Source: Tetrahymena thermophila SB210 (Eukaryota > Ciliophora > Oligohymenophorea > Hymenostomatida > Tetrahymenidae). Taken from it: 64,000 bases of DNA. The DNA lies in NCBI RefSeq assembly GCF_000189635.1, contig NW_002476492.1, positions 124,001 through 188,000 on the forward strand. Reading direction: 5' to 3'. The translations under genes and the position numbers were made by a program. Positions 26,001 through 37,719 of the stretch are shown piece by piece. Numbering within the stretch: position 1 is the stretch's first letter; the number at the start of each line of letters is the position of its first letter. Below the pieces are notes generated by a model. That model was given only the letters and a program-made list of their open reading frames with translations. It did not search any database and had not been told where the DNA came from.

Positions 26001-28150
26001 TAATACATTGCAGAGACATTTTTGAATTGGTTAGATTAATAATAAGTTATTTAAATAATACAACTTAAAATTGCTAATTTAATGAATGATCAAACATTTT
26101 CTTTCACATTTCTTTTTGATATTACTCCAAAAAAATAACAAATTATTTTAAAAACTTTAAAGGGTTTCATTAATCTACTTTCATCACTTTTAGATTTCTT
26201 GAATTGTAAACTTATTTTTTTATTATATTAACATTTGTGCTTTATAAATAAATAACAATATGTTTAAATGATTATGATTTGTTTTGAGGTATAATTTTAA
26301 ATAAAAGGTTTTCTTTTAGCTTTTTTGATAAAAAATTTTAGGAAACACTTGATTCAATGAGTTTTTAGATAAGAATCAAGTAAAATCTTTTTATTATTCT
26401 AGCTTTTTTTGATAAAATATTTCAGGAAAATACTTCATTCAAAATGATTATTTGATAATGATTGATTTTAACTTAAATTGAATAGAGTCTTACTTTGTTT
26501 TCTGGTTTCAAAATATCCTATTGTAAATAAGTACTCTAACGTAATTAGTAATACAAATTTTGAAAATTAAAATAACTTTTTCACTCATAATTTTTTTAAT
26601 AATACATTAATTCATCCGTTGTATTAAAATTCTAACAAATACAATTCCTATTTTATTTTTATGATAAAGTTATATTAAAATAGTTTTCCATTAAAATATT
26701 TATGAAAATCTTCATAATTTCACAATGATAAATTTAAAAATAAGAAAATTAATTGCAGAGCTATTTCTATTATTAAATAGGTTAGATTAATAAAAAGTTA
26801 TTTAAATAATACAACTAAAATTGACAATTTAATCGATGATCAAACGTTTTCTTAACACATTTCTTTTTGATATTACTGCAAACTAATAAAAAAATCATTT
26901 TAAAAGCTTTAAAGGGCTTCATTAATCTACTTTATTCACTATAAAGCTAGATTTCTCTAATTGTAAAAATATTTTTCTAGAATTTTTTTATTTGCGTTTT
27001 ATAAATAAAAAACATTTTTTTTTTGATCTTTTAAAATTTACAAAATGAAATAAAATAAGCTTTTTTAAAATGAAATCATTAATATTTTTGTATTGATAGA
27101 AGAAAAACTAATGTTCATAATTAGATGTAAAATTATTTTGGGTTAGGAATTTTATGGGCAGAAATAGATGATTCAATCTGTTTAATTGGTAATGAAATGT
27201 TCTAAGGTATATTTTTAAGGAAAAGGTTTCCTTTTAGTATTTTTGATAAAAAATTTTAGGAAAACACTTGATTCAAAACATTTTGAGAAATGAATCAAGT
27301 AAAATCTTTTTATTATTCCTAACTTTTTTGATAAAATATTTCAGGAAAATACTTCTTAAAAGTTATTATTTTATAATGATTGATTTTGTGAAAAAAATTA
27401 AGTAAAAGTCTTTTTAAGTTTATCGTCTAAAAAACTCCAATTATAAATAATACTCTAACGTAATTATTAATAAAAATTTTAAAATTTAAAGTAGCTTTTT
27501 CACTTACTCTCTTTTGAATTATATTTGTGTTTATCCATTTTTTTAATTAAATCCTAACAAATACAATTTTATTTTAATGATAAAATTGTTTTATTGAGTA
27601 TTCTATTAAAATATTTATTAAAATCATCATAACTTCTCAATGATAAATTTAAAAAAATAAGATAATTAATTACATAATTATTTTTATTATTAAATAGGTT
27701 AGATTAATAATAAGTTAATTGAATTATGCAATTAAGAATTGTCAATTTAGTGGATGGCCAAATATTTTCTTTACACATTTCTTTATGATATTACTCCAAA
27801 GTAATAAATAATCATTTTAAAAACTTTAAAGGGCTTTATTATTCTACTCTCATGACTTTTAAGCTAAATTTATTAAATTTTAAACATATTTTTCTAGAAT
27901 TTTTTTATTTGCATACTATAAGTGAATAATAATTTTTTGATCTTTTAAAATTTATAAAATGAAGTAACATCAGCTTTTAAGATGATCAATTATTTCTTTT
28001 ACATATTTTATAATTGAATCAGGCAAGAAAAACTAATGCTCATTAACATCTTTAAAAATGGTTAGATTATGATAAAAATTTTGATTAAAAAGTAGGTTGA
28101 TTGTAAGTAAAGTGAATTTTAAAATTCTTGAATTAAAAACATTGAAACTA
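23060..28150. repeat. 5-kb field of degenerate repeats upstream of antigen gene B
   Basis: The marker ACTCTAACGTAATTATTAA, or a form one or two bases away, occurs near 23718, 24461, 25337, 25850, 26533 and 27450. Each is followed by an AATTTTGAAAATTAAAGTAACTTTTTCACTC-like tract, a 'TCATCCGTTT' or similar motif, AAATAAGATAATTCATTGCAG, TTATTATTAAATAGGTTAGA and TTAAAGGGCTTCATTA. A second marker, TTATTTTGGGTTAGGAATTT, occurs at about 25034 and 27135, so a block of about 2.1 kb was itself duplicated. The family also occurs upstream of genes A, C and D. The first 400 bp (23100-23500) hold a copy of the 398-bp repeat found at 13.4-15.1 kb. No gene was seen in this field. Confidence 0.75.
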
Positions 28151-28283
28151 AATTTAGTAAAAAGGAAAATTAGTTACAAAATATCTATGTTTTGATGTAA
28201 TAACTAATAAGTTGAAAAGTAGATTTTTTTCTTTCTTTCTTTCTTTAAAATAAAGCTGAAATAATATTTTTGGTAGGGAAGTA

Positions 28284-28397
28284 GGGGGGGGGGGGGGGCA
28301 CTTATATTGGAGTAAGAAAAATACTCGATTATTCATTACAAAAAACATATTTAGGAATAAATAGTGGATTTTAAGTCCACTATAAGTGCCCCCCACC
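28284..28397. repeat. G-rich inverted repeat (hairpin) upstream of antigen gene B
   Basis: A run of 15 G (28284-28298) is followed by CACTTATA; its complement TATAAGTGCCCCCCACC lies at 28381-28397. The arms pair over about 14 bases perfectly and more with mismatches, enclosing a loop of about 74 bases. This may be a foldback or MITE-like insertion, or simply a structured G-run. Its position about 345 bp before the ATG of gene B is notable. Confidence 0.6.
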
Positions 28398-28584
28398 ATA
28401 TTTTTACAATTAAGTAAGTGTTTGGCTGCAATTTTTATAATGATATCTCAAAAATTTAATTAAGATAGTAACCTTTTGTACATTGTGGAGGATTTTTATT
28501 AAATAATACAGAAAAAAAAATTTAAATTTAATTGTATTATTTTGATGATAAAGTTTATAGCTATTAAATTAATGAATTTATTCA

Positions 28585-28672
28585 CTTATACATAAAACGC
28601 CATTATTTGAAGTTTTAGAAGATATATTTGAGATTCTAGATAGAAAATAATAATTTGAGGTATAAATGTATT
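28585..28672 (+). promoter_or_regulatory. Antigen gene B upstream block with TATA-like box
   Basis: CTTATACATAAAACG is identical to the block before gene A, followed by ATTTGAAGTTTTAGAAGATA and GAGGTATAAATG (TATA-like box near 28661-28667, about 81 nt before the ATG). A shared TTAGATATAAACAAATTAA tract lies between the box and the start in A and B. Confidence 0.55.
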
Positions 28673-28741
28673 GGATAATCTAAATTAGATATAAACAAAT
28701 TAAATAAATAAAACAAAAAAACATACAAAAGTTGAAAAAAA

Positions 28742-31700
28742 ATGAGAAAAATAAACATTTGCCTCGTTCTTTTTGTGCTATTCTAGGTCTCCTTTTAGTA
28801 CTGTCACTATTCAATTTAAAATAATAATGGTTAATGCAATTGCTTTGGTGGATTTTATGCTAACTCTGCTAATTGTTTAGTATGCCCAAATAATGGATTA
28901 AGTTTAGGAGGATCTATTTCAATATCAGATTGCAAATATTGTAACTCTAATTCATACTATTTGGATTAGGCAGCAACAGATTCTTAAGGTTCAGTGTGCT
29001 TATTATGCCCTAATAACTCCTAGACTCAAACTAATTATCCTTAGGGACCTCAAGATATTAGTGATTGTAATATTTGCTAACCTGGTTATTATCTTTAGAC
29101 CCCAGCAGTTCCACCTTAAAATGGTAATCCTGGCTAAGCTGCAGTTTGCGTTCCGTGCCCAAATAATACAACAAGTAAAATGGGTCCAAATCCTACTTCA
29201 ATCTCTTAATGTGATTCATGCTAAAATGGGTTTTATATTTCTTAGCAAGCAACAGATTCCCAACCAGCAATTTGTTCACCTTGTCCTATTAATACGACAA
29301 ATAGCTACGATGAACCTTCTAATTTTTAATATAATATTAATGATTGCACTTCATGTATGCCTGGCTATTATAATTCTAATCAAAACTTTAATTAACCACC
29401 TATGTGTGTATAATGTCCTCCAAATACATTTAATTACATTACAGGTTCTTTTTCAATTTCAACTTGTACTTGTATGGAAAACTCCTATATGACAGTTCAG
29501 TCAACAAATAATTCTGCTCCAACTTGTTTGCCATGTCCTAATGGTTCAGGAAACTATTAACCACCTTTATTAGCTGGAGATTAATCTCAATGCGACATTT
29601 GCTAAGCGGGTTACTACGCATCCACGCCATATGCAGATCCTACAAATGGAAATCCAGGAATTGCATCCTAGTGCCACCAATGTCCAAATAATTCTTATTC
29701 TGACCCCGGACTTTCATTTTATGAATCAAGTTGTTATAAGTGCAAACTTAATTATTACATGAAAACCGCTCCCGCACTAGGAGTCTCCGCTATTTGTTAA
29801 CTTTGTCCTAATAATTCTGGTACTTTAAATCCTATAACTGAGTAAGGAGATGAAACTTAATGTTCTATTTGCACAGATGGTTATTACATGACTTAAGCAT
29901 TTTAAATAGGAAAAACTGCATCATGCTAAAAATGTCCTCCTGGATCTACTTCAAAATAAGGCATTAATACTGGTTGCTATTGCTTTGACTAGAATGCAAC
30001 ATGGTCATCAAATACAAATTCCTGCTAATGTAATCAAGGTTATTTTGGTACCCCAGCAACCTCAATAGGTGCTTAAGGATGCACTCCTTGTCCTGCAGGT
30101 TAATACTATTAATCAGGAAATTGCGTTGATTGCCAAGCAGGATACTACTCAAGTTCACCTGCAAGTCTTTCATGTACCCTATGTACTACTGGTAAATATG
30201 CATAAGGAACAGGAAATACATCTTGTGCTAGTTGTCCAGATAAATCTACTTCTTCTTTAGATTTTTCTAGCTGTTTGTGTTTTGATTCAAGTGCTATATT
30301 TAAAAACAATATTTGTGTCTGTCCTGATGGTTATTTTGGAACACCAAATTCATCAAGCTAACCTGGATGTTCGCCTTGCAGTAAAGGTCAGTATTCAAAT
30401 TCTTCTACTTCTGGAGCATGTACTGTTTGTCCAGCTGGATATTTTGCAGCTAGTATTGGAAGTTCTTAATGTTAATAATGCAGTGATGGTTAATTCGCTT
30501 CTGGTACAGGAAATTCTTCATGTTAAACTTGTGGTTCAAGTAAAACAAATAATAGTGATTTTACTGATTGCTAATGCATTGATCCTAACTCTAACTTAAA
30601 TGGAGGTAGCTGTATTTGCAATCCAGGCTATATAGGAACACCAGCAACATCAATAGGTGCTTAAGGATGCACTCCTTGTCCTGCAGGTAAATACTATTAA
30701 TCAGGAAATTGTGTTGATTGTCAAGCAGGATACTACTCAAGTTCACCTGCAAGTCTTTCATGTACTCAATGTACTGCTGGTAATTATGCATAAGGAACAG
30801 GAAATACTTCTTGTGCTAGTTGTCCAAATAAAACTACATCTTCTGTAGATTTTTCTGGCTGCTAGTGTATAGATTCAAGTGCTATATTTAAAAACAATAT
30901 TTGTGTCTGTCCTGATGGTTATTTTGGAACACCAAATTCATCAAGCTAACCAGGATGTTCGCCTTGCAGTAAAGGTCAGTATTCAAATTCTTCTACTTCT
31001 GGAGCATGTACTGTTTGTCCAGCTGGATATTTTGCAGCTAGTATTGGAAGTTCTTAATGTTAATAATGCAGTCATGGTTAATTCGCTTCTGGTACAGGAA
31101 ATTCTTCATGTTAAACTTGTGGTTCAGGTAAAACAAATAATAGTGATTTTACTGATTGCTAATGCATTGATCCTAACTCTAAATTAAATGGAGGTAGCTG
31201 TATTTGCATTCCAGGCTATATAGGAACACCAGCAACATCAATAGGTGCTTAAGGATGCACTCCTTGTCCTGCAGGTAAATACTATTAATCAGGAAGTTGT
31301 GTTGATTGTCAAGCAGGATACTACTCAAGTTCACCTGCAAGTCTTTCATGTACCCAATGTATTACTGGTAAATATGCATAAGGAACAGGAAATACTTCTT
31401 GTGCTAGTTGTCCAAATAAAACTACTTCTTCTGTAGATTTTTCTGGCTGCTAGTGTATAGATTCAAGTGCTATATTTAAAAACAATATTTGTGTCTGTCC
31501 TGATGGTTATTTTGGAACACCAAATTCATCAAGCTAACCTGGATGTTCGCCTTGCAGTAAAGGTCAGTATTCAAATTCTTCTACTTCTGGAGCATGTACT
31601 GTTTGTCCAGCTGGATATTTTGCAGCTAGTATTGGAAGTTCTTAATGTTAATAATGCAGTCATGGTTAATTCGCTTCTGGTACAGGAAATTCTTCATGTT

Positions 31701-32926
31701 AAACTTGTGGTTCAGGTAAAACAAATAATAGTGATTTTACTGATTGCTAATGCATTGATCCTAACTCTAAATTAAATGGAGGTAGCTGTATTTGCAATTC
31801 AGGATATATAGGAACACCAGCAACATCAATAAGTGCTTAAGGATGCACTCCTTGTCCTGCAGGTAAATACTATTAATCAGGAAATTGTGTTGATTGTCAA
31901 GCAGGACACTACTCAAGTTCACCTGCAAGTCTTTCATGTACCCAATGTACTACTGGTAAATATGCATAAGGCACAGGAAATACTTCTTGCACTAGTTGTC
32001 CAAATAATACAACTCCTTTAGCAGATTTTTCTGGATGCTAATGTATAGATTCAAGCGCTATATTTAAAAACAATAATTGTGTCTGTCCTGATGGTTATTT
32101 TGGTACACCAAATTCATCAAGCTAACCTGGATGTTCACCTTGCAGTAAAGGTCAGTATTCAAATTCTTCTACTTCTGGAGCATGTACTGCTTGTCCAGCT
32201 GGATATTTTACGGCTAGTATTGGAAGTTCTTAATGTTAATAATGCAGTGATGGTTAATTCGCTTCTGGTACAGGAAATTCTTCATGTTAAACTTGTGGTT
32301 CAAGTAAAACAAATAATAATGATTTTACTGATTGCTAATGCATTGATCATAACTCTAAATTAAATGGAGGTAGCTGTATTTGCAATCCAGGCTATATCGG
32401 CACACCAGCTACCTCAAAGAATTCTTCAAATAGTTGCACAGCTTGTCCAGCTGGATAATTTACAGATTTATCATCTGGAAAATGCTCTCCATGTCCTGCT
32501 GGAACATTCTCAAATGGTTAAGCTAATGTAAATTGCACTTAGTGTAGCTCAGGATAATATGCAAATGGTACTGGAAATACTTCTTGTAGCAACTGTGGCC
32601 CTGGATCTACTAACACAGATGATTTTTCTGGCTGTAAATGTTATGATTCAAATGCAGTGGTTTGGTCTGCAGATAAAAATTAATGCTAATGTGCTGCTAA
32701 TTTTTATGGAGATGCAAGTTTAGCCACGAGTGTTTCTAAAACTTAATGTATAAACTGTCCAAACAATACAACATCAAAAATTGGAGCAGCTAAAACTCAA
32801 AAAGATTGTTAAAATATTTCTTCTTCTACTTCTACTTCCTCCTCTTAGAGCTAATAAATTGGTTAATACTCATTTTCTTAAATTATAAAAATATCAATAA
32901 TATTAGCTCTAGTATTGCTGATATGA
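28742..32926 (+). CDS. Immobilization-antigen-like surface protein B, long form with four internal repeats
   Basis: One uninterrupted ciliate-code frame of 1394 residues without introns. It starts with a signal peptide (MRKINICLVLFVLFQ). The N-terminal half has antigen-type Cys repeats with the spacers PPQNGNPGQAAVC and DPTNGNPGIASQC. The C-terminal half has GCC2/GCC3-like units. A 196-residue block with about two dozen Cys is repeated four times (30036-32387); genes A, C and D have it once. The end is a Ser-rich linker and a hydrophobic tail (IIKISIILALVLLI), a likely GPI-anchor signal, so the protein should sit on the cell or ciliary surface. In this family, antibodies to such proteins immobilise the cell, and expression is often exclusive among paralogs; that is family knowledge, not shown here. 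The upstream block and the repeat field are shared with gene A. Confidence 0.9.
30036..32387 (+). repeat. Four 588-bp in-frame tandem repeats inside antigen gene B
   Basis: The sequence GGTGCTTAAGGATGCACTCC (AGTGCTTAAGG in the last copy) recurs at about 30067, 30655, 31243 and 31831, exactly 588 bp apart. 588 is 196 codons, so frame is kept. Copies 2, 3 and 4 are almost identical at the DNA level, including silent sites; copy 1 differs more at its 5' part and copy 4 has some changes near the centre. This points to recent unequal exchange or gene conversion. Confidence 0.93.
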
Positions 32927-34239
32927 ACTTATTACTCCATTACTAATGTTATTTATATTTTTTTAATTGAAGTTTTATTCTTAAGTAAATAAATATAAAG
33001 TGTTGTATTTTAATTTTTTAGTTTATTTAATTAATGAAATTTATTTAGTTAATTTTTTTTTAGATAAGAAATAAATGAACTCATAAATTAACAATCTTTT
33101 TAAATAAAATAAATCTGTATTTATGATTTTTTAAGTTAGAAATATTTCAAATAAATCAATCAAGAATATCTAAATTTAATTTTTATTAAATTTTTTCAAT
33201 GAATATGGCATATTTTATTTTTAAAAAGCTAACCATGGTATTGAAATTTTCTGAAATTATATACCCAATTAGAGAAATTTCTATAAGTTTTTAATTAAAG
33301 ATGGAAAATTAAGTAGTAATTGCTTTTTTTTTTTATATATCAGATCTACATATTACGTGTGATTAAATTTTTAAAAAATGCCTATTTATTTTTTATACAA
33401 AACTGACTTAAGAAGAATTAATTTATTTAAGTAAATTTATTTTTTTTATTTTTTATTAGTTATTTATTAATTCACAAAAATATGATTTTTATAAATATAA
33501 AAACAGTATTAAAATCTATCTTTTTTTTAGGTTAAAACAACTTTTTAAAAATATTAAATAATAAATCATTTAATATTCAATTATTCAAACATTTATATAA
33601 TATGTATGCATCGTTTTTTTTGCCACTTGTTTATCATCAAAATTTTTTTTCAAAGACAAATAATCTTTTTTATTTAAGACACTTGCTTATTACTTTGAAT
33701 CTTTATTGTTCATTTATTTGGTTAAAACTTTTTTAACAAATTTGTATAAATTTAAATAAAATAAGAAAAAATATGATATAATAAGATTAATTATAAAAGC
33801 AAAAGTTGAAAATAAAATGATTATTTAAATTAATAAAGAAAAAAAAAAAGCAAGCACAATAAAAATAATAAAGAAAAAGAGCTTTATTGTTTTAAATTAG
33901 TTTTGTAAATTAAAAATAGCATTAAGAATTTGATAATGAATGAGTAGATCTTAGATAAAAAAGAAAAGATTGATATTTCAATGAAAATAAAGGATTGATA
34001 TTGAAGAAATTAAAATAAAAAATAATACTTTTATTACCATAAAATATAAAATCATGTGAAAAGTCTGTGAGAAACAATAAATCCCTCTTTATTCAACAAG
34101 AAAAAGATAAATCAAATAAAAATAATTCTAATCCAAACAGAGGAAAACTATGAAATGGAAAAAGATTTATTGAAGTGGATACTAAATTAGAAAAAATATA
34201 ATCTAATTGTAATAATTGTAATAGTATAGTAAATAATTA
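32927..34239. other. Intergenic region, no gene seen
   Basis: AT-rich spacer downstream of antigen gene B. From about 33730 it contains one copy of a repeat (ATATGATATAATAAGATTAA, then AAAAGCAAAAGTTGAAAATA, then GAGCTTTATTGTTTTAAATT) that recurs near 34620 and, diverged, three times at 42.6-43.4 kb. That repeat corresponds to intron-like sequence of an LRR exon family on the minus strand. Confidence 0.5.
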
Positions 34240-34600
34240 ATTAAGCTTTATAGATTAGATCAGATTCTAGTTTTATTGCAAGCTATCTTACACCTACTTA
34301 CTCATCTAATGCAGAAGGTTTCTGATGATTTATTAGTAGTTTAGGAAGAAAATAAACAGCTAAAATAAATAAATAAATCAATAAATAAATAGATTATCTT
34401 CTTCAATATTAATGAAACTCTAATATTATTAAGATGTATATTTACTATTGTTTTAAATTAGTTTTTATATTTAAAAATATCAAAAAGAAATATAAATAAA
34501 TTGTTATTACGAAAGTTAAAGTGTCAAATTAGAGAGATTAATCCAATTAGCTAAAGCAGAACCTAAGCCTGATGTTCCCATATTACCAATTGATTTGTAA
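34240..34600 (-). pseudogene. Isolated LRR exons on the minus strand (gene remnant)
   Basis: The stretch 34600-34511 (minus) is a perfect 90-nt LRR exon: preceded by AAAAAG, reading SIGNMGTSGLGSALANWINL then SNLTLQL, and followed by a GTAATAAC donor in phase 2. A second, less complete exon-like stretch near 34335-34240 reads ALDEQVGVRQLAIKLESD. No start, terminal exon or further intact repeats were found between 33 and 36 kb, so this is most likely a remnant of a minus-strand LRR gene. Relatives of its flanking introns lie at 33.7 kb, 34.6 kb and 42.6-43.4 kb. Confidence 0.6.
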
Positions 34601-36080
34601 CTTTTTAAATATTGAAGAAAAAATATGAAATAATAAGATTAATTAATAATAAAAGCTAAAATTGGGAATAAAATTATGAGTTAAATTCATAAAGAAAAAA
34701 CAAAAAAAAACAAGTACAATAAAAGTAAAAATTAAAATAAATTAAATAAATTAAAAGAGCTTTAATGTTTTAAATTAATTTTTATAATTAAAAATAAATA
34801 AATTGTTTTTATCAAGTGAAAGTGTTAATAGCAAAAAATAAATGAATAAAAAATATAAAATAATAAAAAATGAATAATAAATAATGAAAAATTGAAATGA
34901 AAATTAAGTTAAAATAGCTAAATAATTTAGGTATAAATACTAATCAAAGAATAATTATGAAAATATTTATTTGAAATATTATTTTTTTAAATAAATTGAA
35001 AATTAAATATATAAAAAATAATAATAATATTTATAAATTAAATATACTTCATATTAATATGGAGAACCTTATGAGATTAAAGTGAAGGCTTTAAAAGCTT
35101 TTTTTATTAATAAAAATAAATTTAAAGGATATAAATAAAAAAATAAATAATTACCTCATCTAATTTTCTGTAATATTTAATCTTTTATATCATTTATTTT
35201 TTTTTCAAAAATATTGGATAGAAATTTAAGGAATTTAATTAATTAATTATAATTGGATAAAAAGAACAAATAAATTTTAATAATTAATTATCGAATATTA
35301 ATTTATAAATTTGCTTTTATGAATAGGTATCACAAAAAAATTAATTTATTATTCATTATTTAATGCCATACAGCCCAGTATAAATTTTTCTTGCTGCCAA
35401 ACATTTTTTTTATGGTTTCAATGGGAACATCGGATAACACATACAGTTTTTTGCAAAATATAATTTTGGTATTCAGTTTTTATTTCAAGGAAAATATGGT
35501 ATTTATTTGGTATAATTAAAAAATTGATTACCATATTATATTATTATATGGTTATATGGCCGAATGAAAAAAAATGGTAAAATCTCTAATAAATATGAAT
35601 TTGATATGGCACATTTGTGAATTAAGAATGAAAATATATTTAAATTTATTTCTCAATAATGATAAAAAAATGACACAAACAAACAATCAAACAAAATATT
35701 TAAATTAAATGGGAGAATAAATAAATATATTTCAATATTTTAAGGCATAAGAATACAAAAAAAAATGGGTAAAATTTAATCTTTCAAATTTACTTTTTTT
35801 AATTAGAAAGAAAGAGCTTCTAACAATTCTCATAAATAAATAAGCAAGCAAATTCTTAATCTATATTCCTCTTTTGTTTATATGGATTGTTATAGGCACT
35901 AACAGAAATAGGTTTAATAGAAAAATAGATAGTATTAATAAAAGAATTTAGTAATAATAACATATATTAATTTACTTGTGAAGTGAAGGTATTAATTAAT
36001 TAATTATTTATTTATTTTTTAATAGATTAAAATTAAGATAAAAAATAATTAAAACAATATTCTATATATTGAAAAATAAG
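34601..36080. other. Intergenic region with one repeat copy, otherwise nothing recognised
   Basis: 34620-34800 is a copy of the LRR-intron-like repeat. 35330-35650 is of slightly different texture, with several ATGG and CCAT words and short inverted pieces around a TTATATTATTATATGG core; it may be an old insertion but has no clear ends. The last 130 bp before 36081 resemble the sequence upstream of the second zinc-finger gene at 41515-41620 (inverted), with ACTTGTGAA and AAGATAAAAAATAATT in common. Confidence 0.5.
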
Positions 36081-36623
36081 ATGAAGTCTGAATGCCATTT
36101 ATGCTAAATGACTGTTCAAAACCTTGCGAAATGCACAAAGACTCGTTGCCGCAATTTTTTTTGTGAGAAATGCATCAGAGAAAATTTCGATAAAGGATTT
36201 ATATATCATATTTCTTACAAAGAAGGCTGCTGGGTTTGCTACGCATGCTAAAATGTCTGTAGTTGCAAGCTTTGCAAAGGAGAATTACTACTTTACAGCA
36301 AGAAATCTCTAGCAAAGCGCAAGAATAAGAATATTCAAACAGTTTAATAGCCTTCAGTGATAGAAAAAAGCAGCTCTACGACTTCAAACATCTAAGAAAC
36401 AGAAAAAGAAAAAGATTCTAGTGATGATCTTCTTTCGCACAACTATGATTTCGAAAAAAGATTATCATAAGAAGAGAACGAAACTTCAAATAATGCATTT
36501 AAATATAACTTAAAACAACAAAGATTGCTAAACTAAAAGATTACAAAGTCTTTGCCTTCTTACAGCAAAGAATACCACTCAAATAAATTTTATAGAAGAA
36601 AAATGCTATTAAAAGTTCTATGA
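36081..36623 (+). CDS. CDCA7-type zinc-finger protein (zf-4CXXC_R1), copy 1
   Basis: A single open frame of 180 residues with no intron. Residues 5 to about 75 hold the spaced Cys pairs of the zf-4CXXC_R1 domain: CHLC, CTKTRC, then FCEKCIRENF, then CWVCYACQNVCSCKLCKG. The family includes CDCA7, CDCA7L (R1) and domains in some JmjC demethylases; CDCA7 binds DNA and works with the HELLS remodeller. The rest is a basic patch (KKSLAKRKNKN), an acidic Ser-rich stretch (ETEKEKDSSDDLL) and a basic tail, with no other domain. Lengths of 180 residues and the finger at the very N-terminus differ from animal CDCA7, in which the finger is C-terminal. A near-identical gene of the same length faces it on the minus strand at 41514-40972. 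Nuclear DNA- or chromatin-binding is the likely role. Confidence 0.85.
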
Positions 36624-37149
36624 ATAGCTTTTATTAATTAAATCAAAAGAAATACTATTATCTTTTATAAAGAGAAAATTAATTATATCTTAATAATTTC
36701 AAAAATAACATGCTAATATCACATAATTTATTTATAGGACAGAGTAAAAATATATCAAATACAACTAAAAATAAAATTATTTTTATATTTTAAATTAATA
36801 TTTTACAACTTTTTGTTATATCTATCTAATCGCTTAAGTTATTTAAGTTAATAATTAATATTTCAGATATTTATAATTAATGACTCTAACTTCATTTAAT
36901 TTCTATCTTACATTTTAAAAACCAATTAAGCTTCACAACCATTGTTTCCTGCTTTAATATATCAATAAATTTAGATGTAATATTTATTTTGCTTATATTC
37001 TCTGTAATAACTTTATTGAGTGCTTAAACCCAAATATGAAGAATAATTAATTTTAGTAGAATTTTATGTAATTTTAGTAATTCATTAATCTAACAAAAAA
37101 ATAAGCAAAATAAGTCTATTTTATTGATTCCCTTTTATTTCTAGGATGA
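36624..37149. other. Spacer, no gene seen
   Basis: AT-rich sequence between the zinc-finger gene and the relic of the orphan gene. Part of it, near 36890-37060, could be older, unrecognisable extension of that relic. No supported feature. Confidence 0.4.
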
Positions 37150-37520
37150 AAGATTTCTTTTTTGGATTATTTGAGTTCTATAAACAGCTACTAAACTTAC
37201 TCTAAAATTTGAGATAAATTAGCTATAACCAATTTATTTTAGCAAGTATTTAATTAAATTGATACGATTCTAGAATAGTCTTGACTTAAAAGTATCACTT
37301 TTTATTTCGTAATTTAGTAATAGAAGATTTACATCAAGGAAAATCTTCATATATATTTTGTGAAAAGTATGTATCATCAGCTCTAACACTAGATTTTAAC
37401 AAAGTTATTGAAAAACCTTAATAAAACCTTTTAAAATAAAGTAAGTAAGACTTTTAAAAATATTTGTTATTATTAATTAAGCCTCAAATATTTCTATTTA
37501 TACTTTAGATTAAAAATAAA
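37150..37520 (-). pseudogene. Relic of the C-terminal part of the orphan gene at 59.6-63.0 kb
   Basis: Minus-strand sequence matches the orphan gene between about 60550 and 60880. Shared peptide pieces include EIKSD(T/P)FKSRL and a DD(T/I)YFS motif, with the same order of surrounding words (AAGTGAT, TTAAAATAAAG, CAAATA-CTTCTAT). The relic has several in-frame breaks and covers only about a tenth of the full gene. It sits just upstream of the LRR gene 37.7-39.8 kb. It shows that a segment of the orphan gene, or of a related lost gene, was once copied here. Confidence 0.7.
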
Positions 37521-37719
37521 TACTTTATTTTTTTTGAAGAATTTCGTTAATTAAATTTAACCTCAATTTATTTATAATATAAACATTTGATTAGAGAAAA
37601 ATCACACTAATTTGATTATAAATTTAAAAATTAAACAAATAAACAATCAGTCAAATTGATAAATTTAATATGTATCAATTTTGATCAAATAAAATTTAAT
37701 AAATCTAAGTTAAAAAAGA

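Noticed and set aside
30069-32363. Repeated Leu/Val/Gln-rich reading frames (for example starting MLKDALLVLQVNTINQ) in standard code
   Set aside because: They are out-of-frame shadows of antigen gene B and recur every 588 bp only because B has internal repeats. The ciliate-code frame explains the whole region.
34150-34614. Open plus-strand ciliate-code frame of about 150 codons
   Set aside because: With TGA as the only stop, frames of this length arise by chance in AT-rich DNA. The composition is low-complexity, and the minus strand holds a clear LRR exon here.
35330-35660. Possible old inserted element with ATGG/CCAT words
   Set aside because: No terminal repeats, target duplication or coding frame could be defined, so it is only noted as odd texture.
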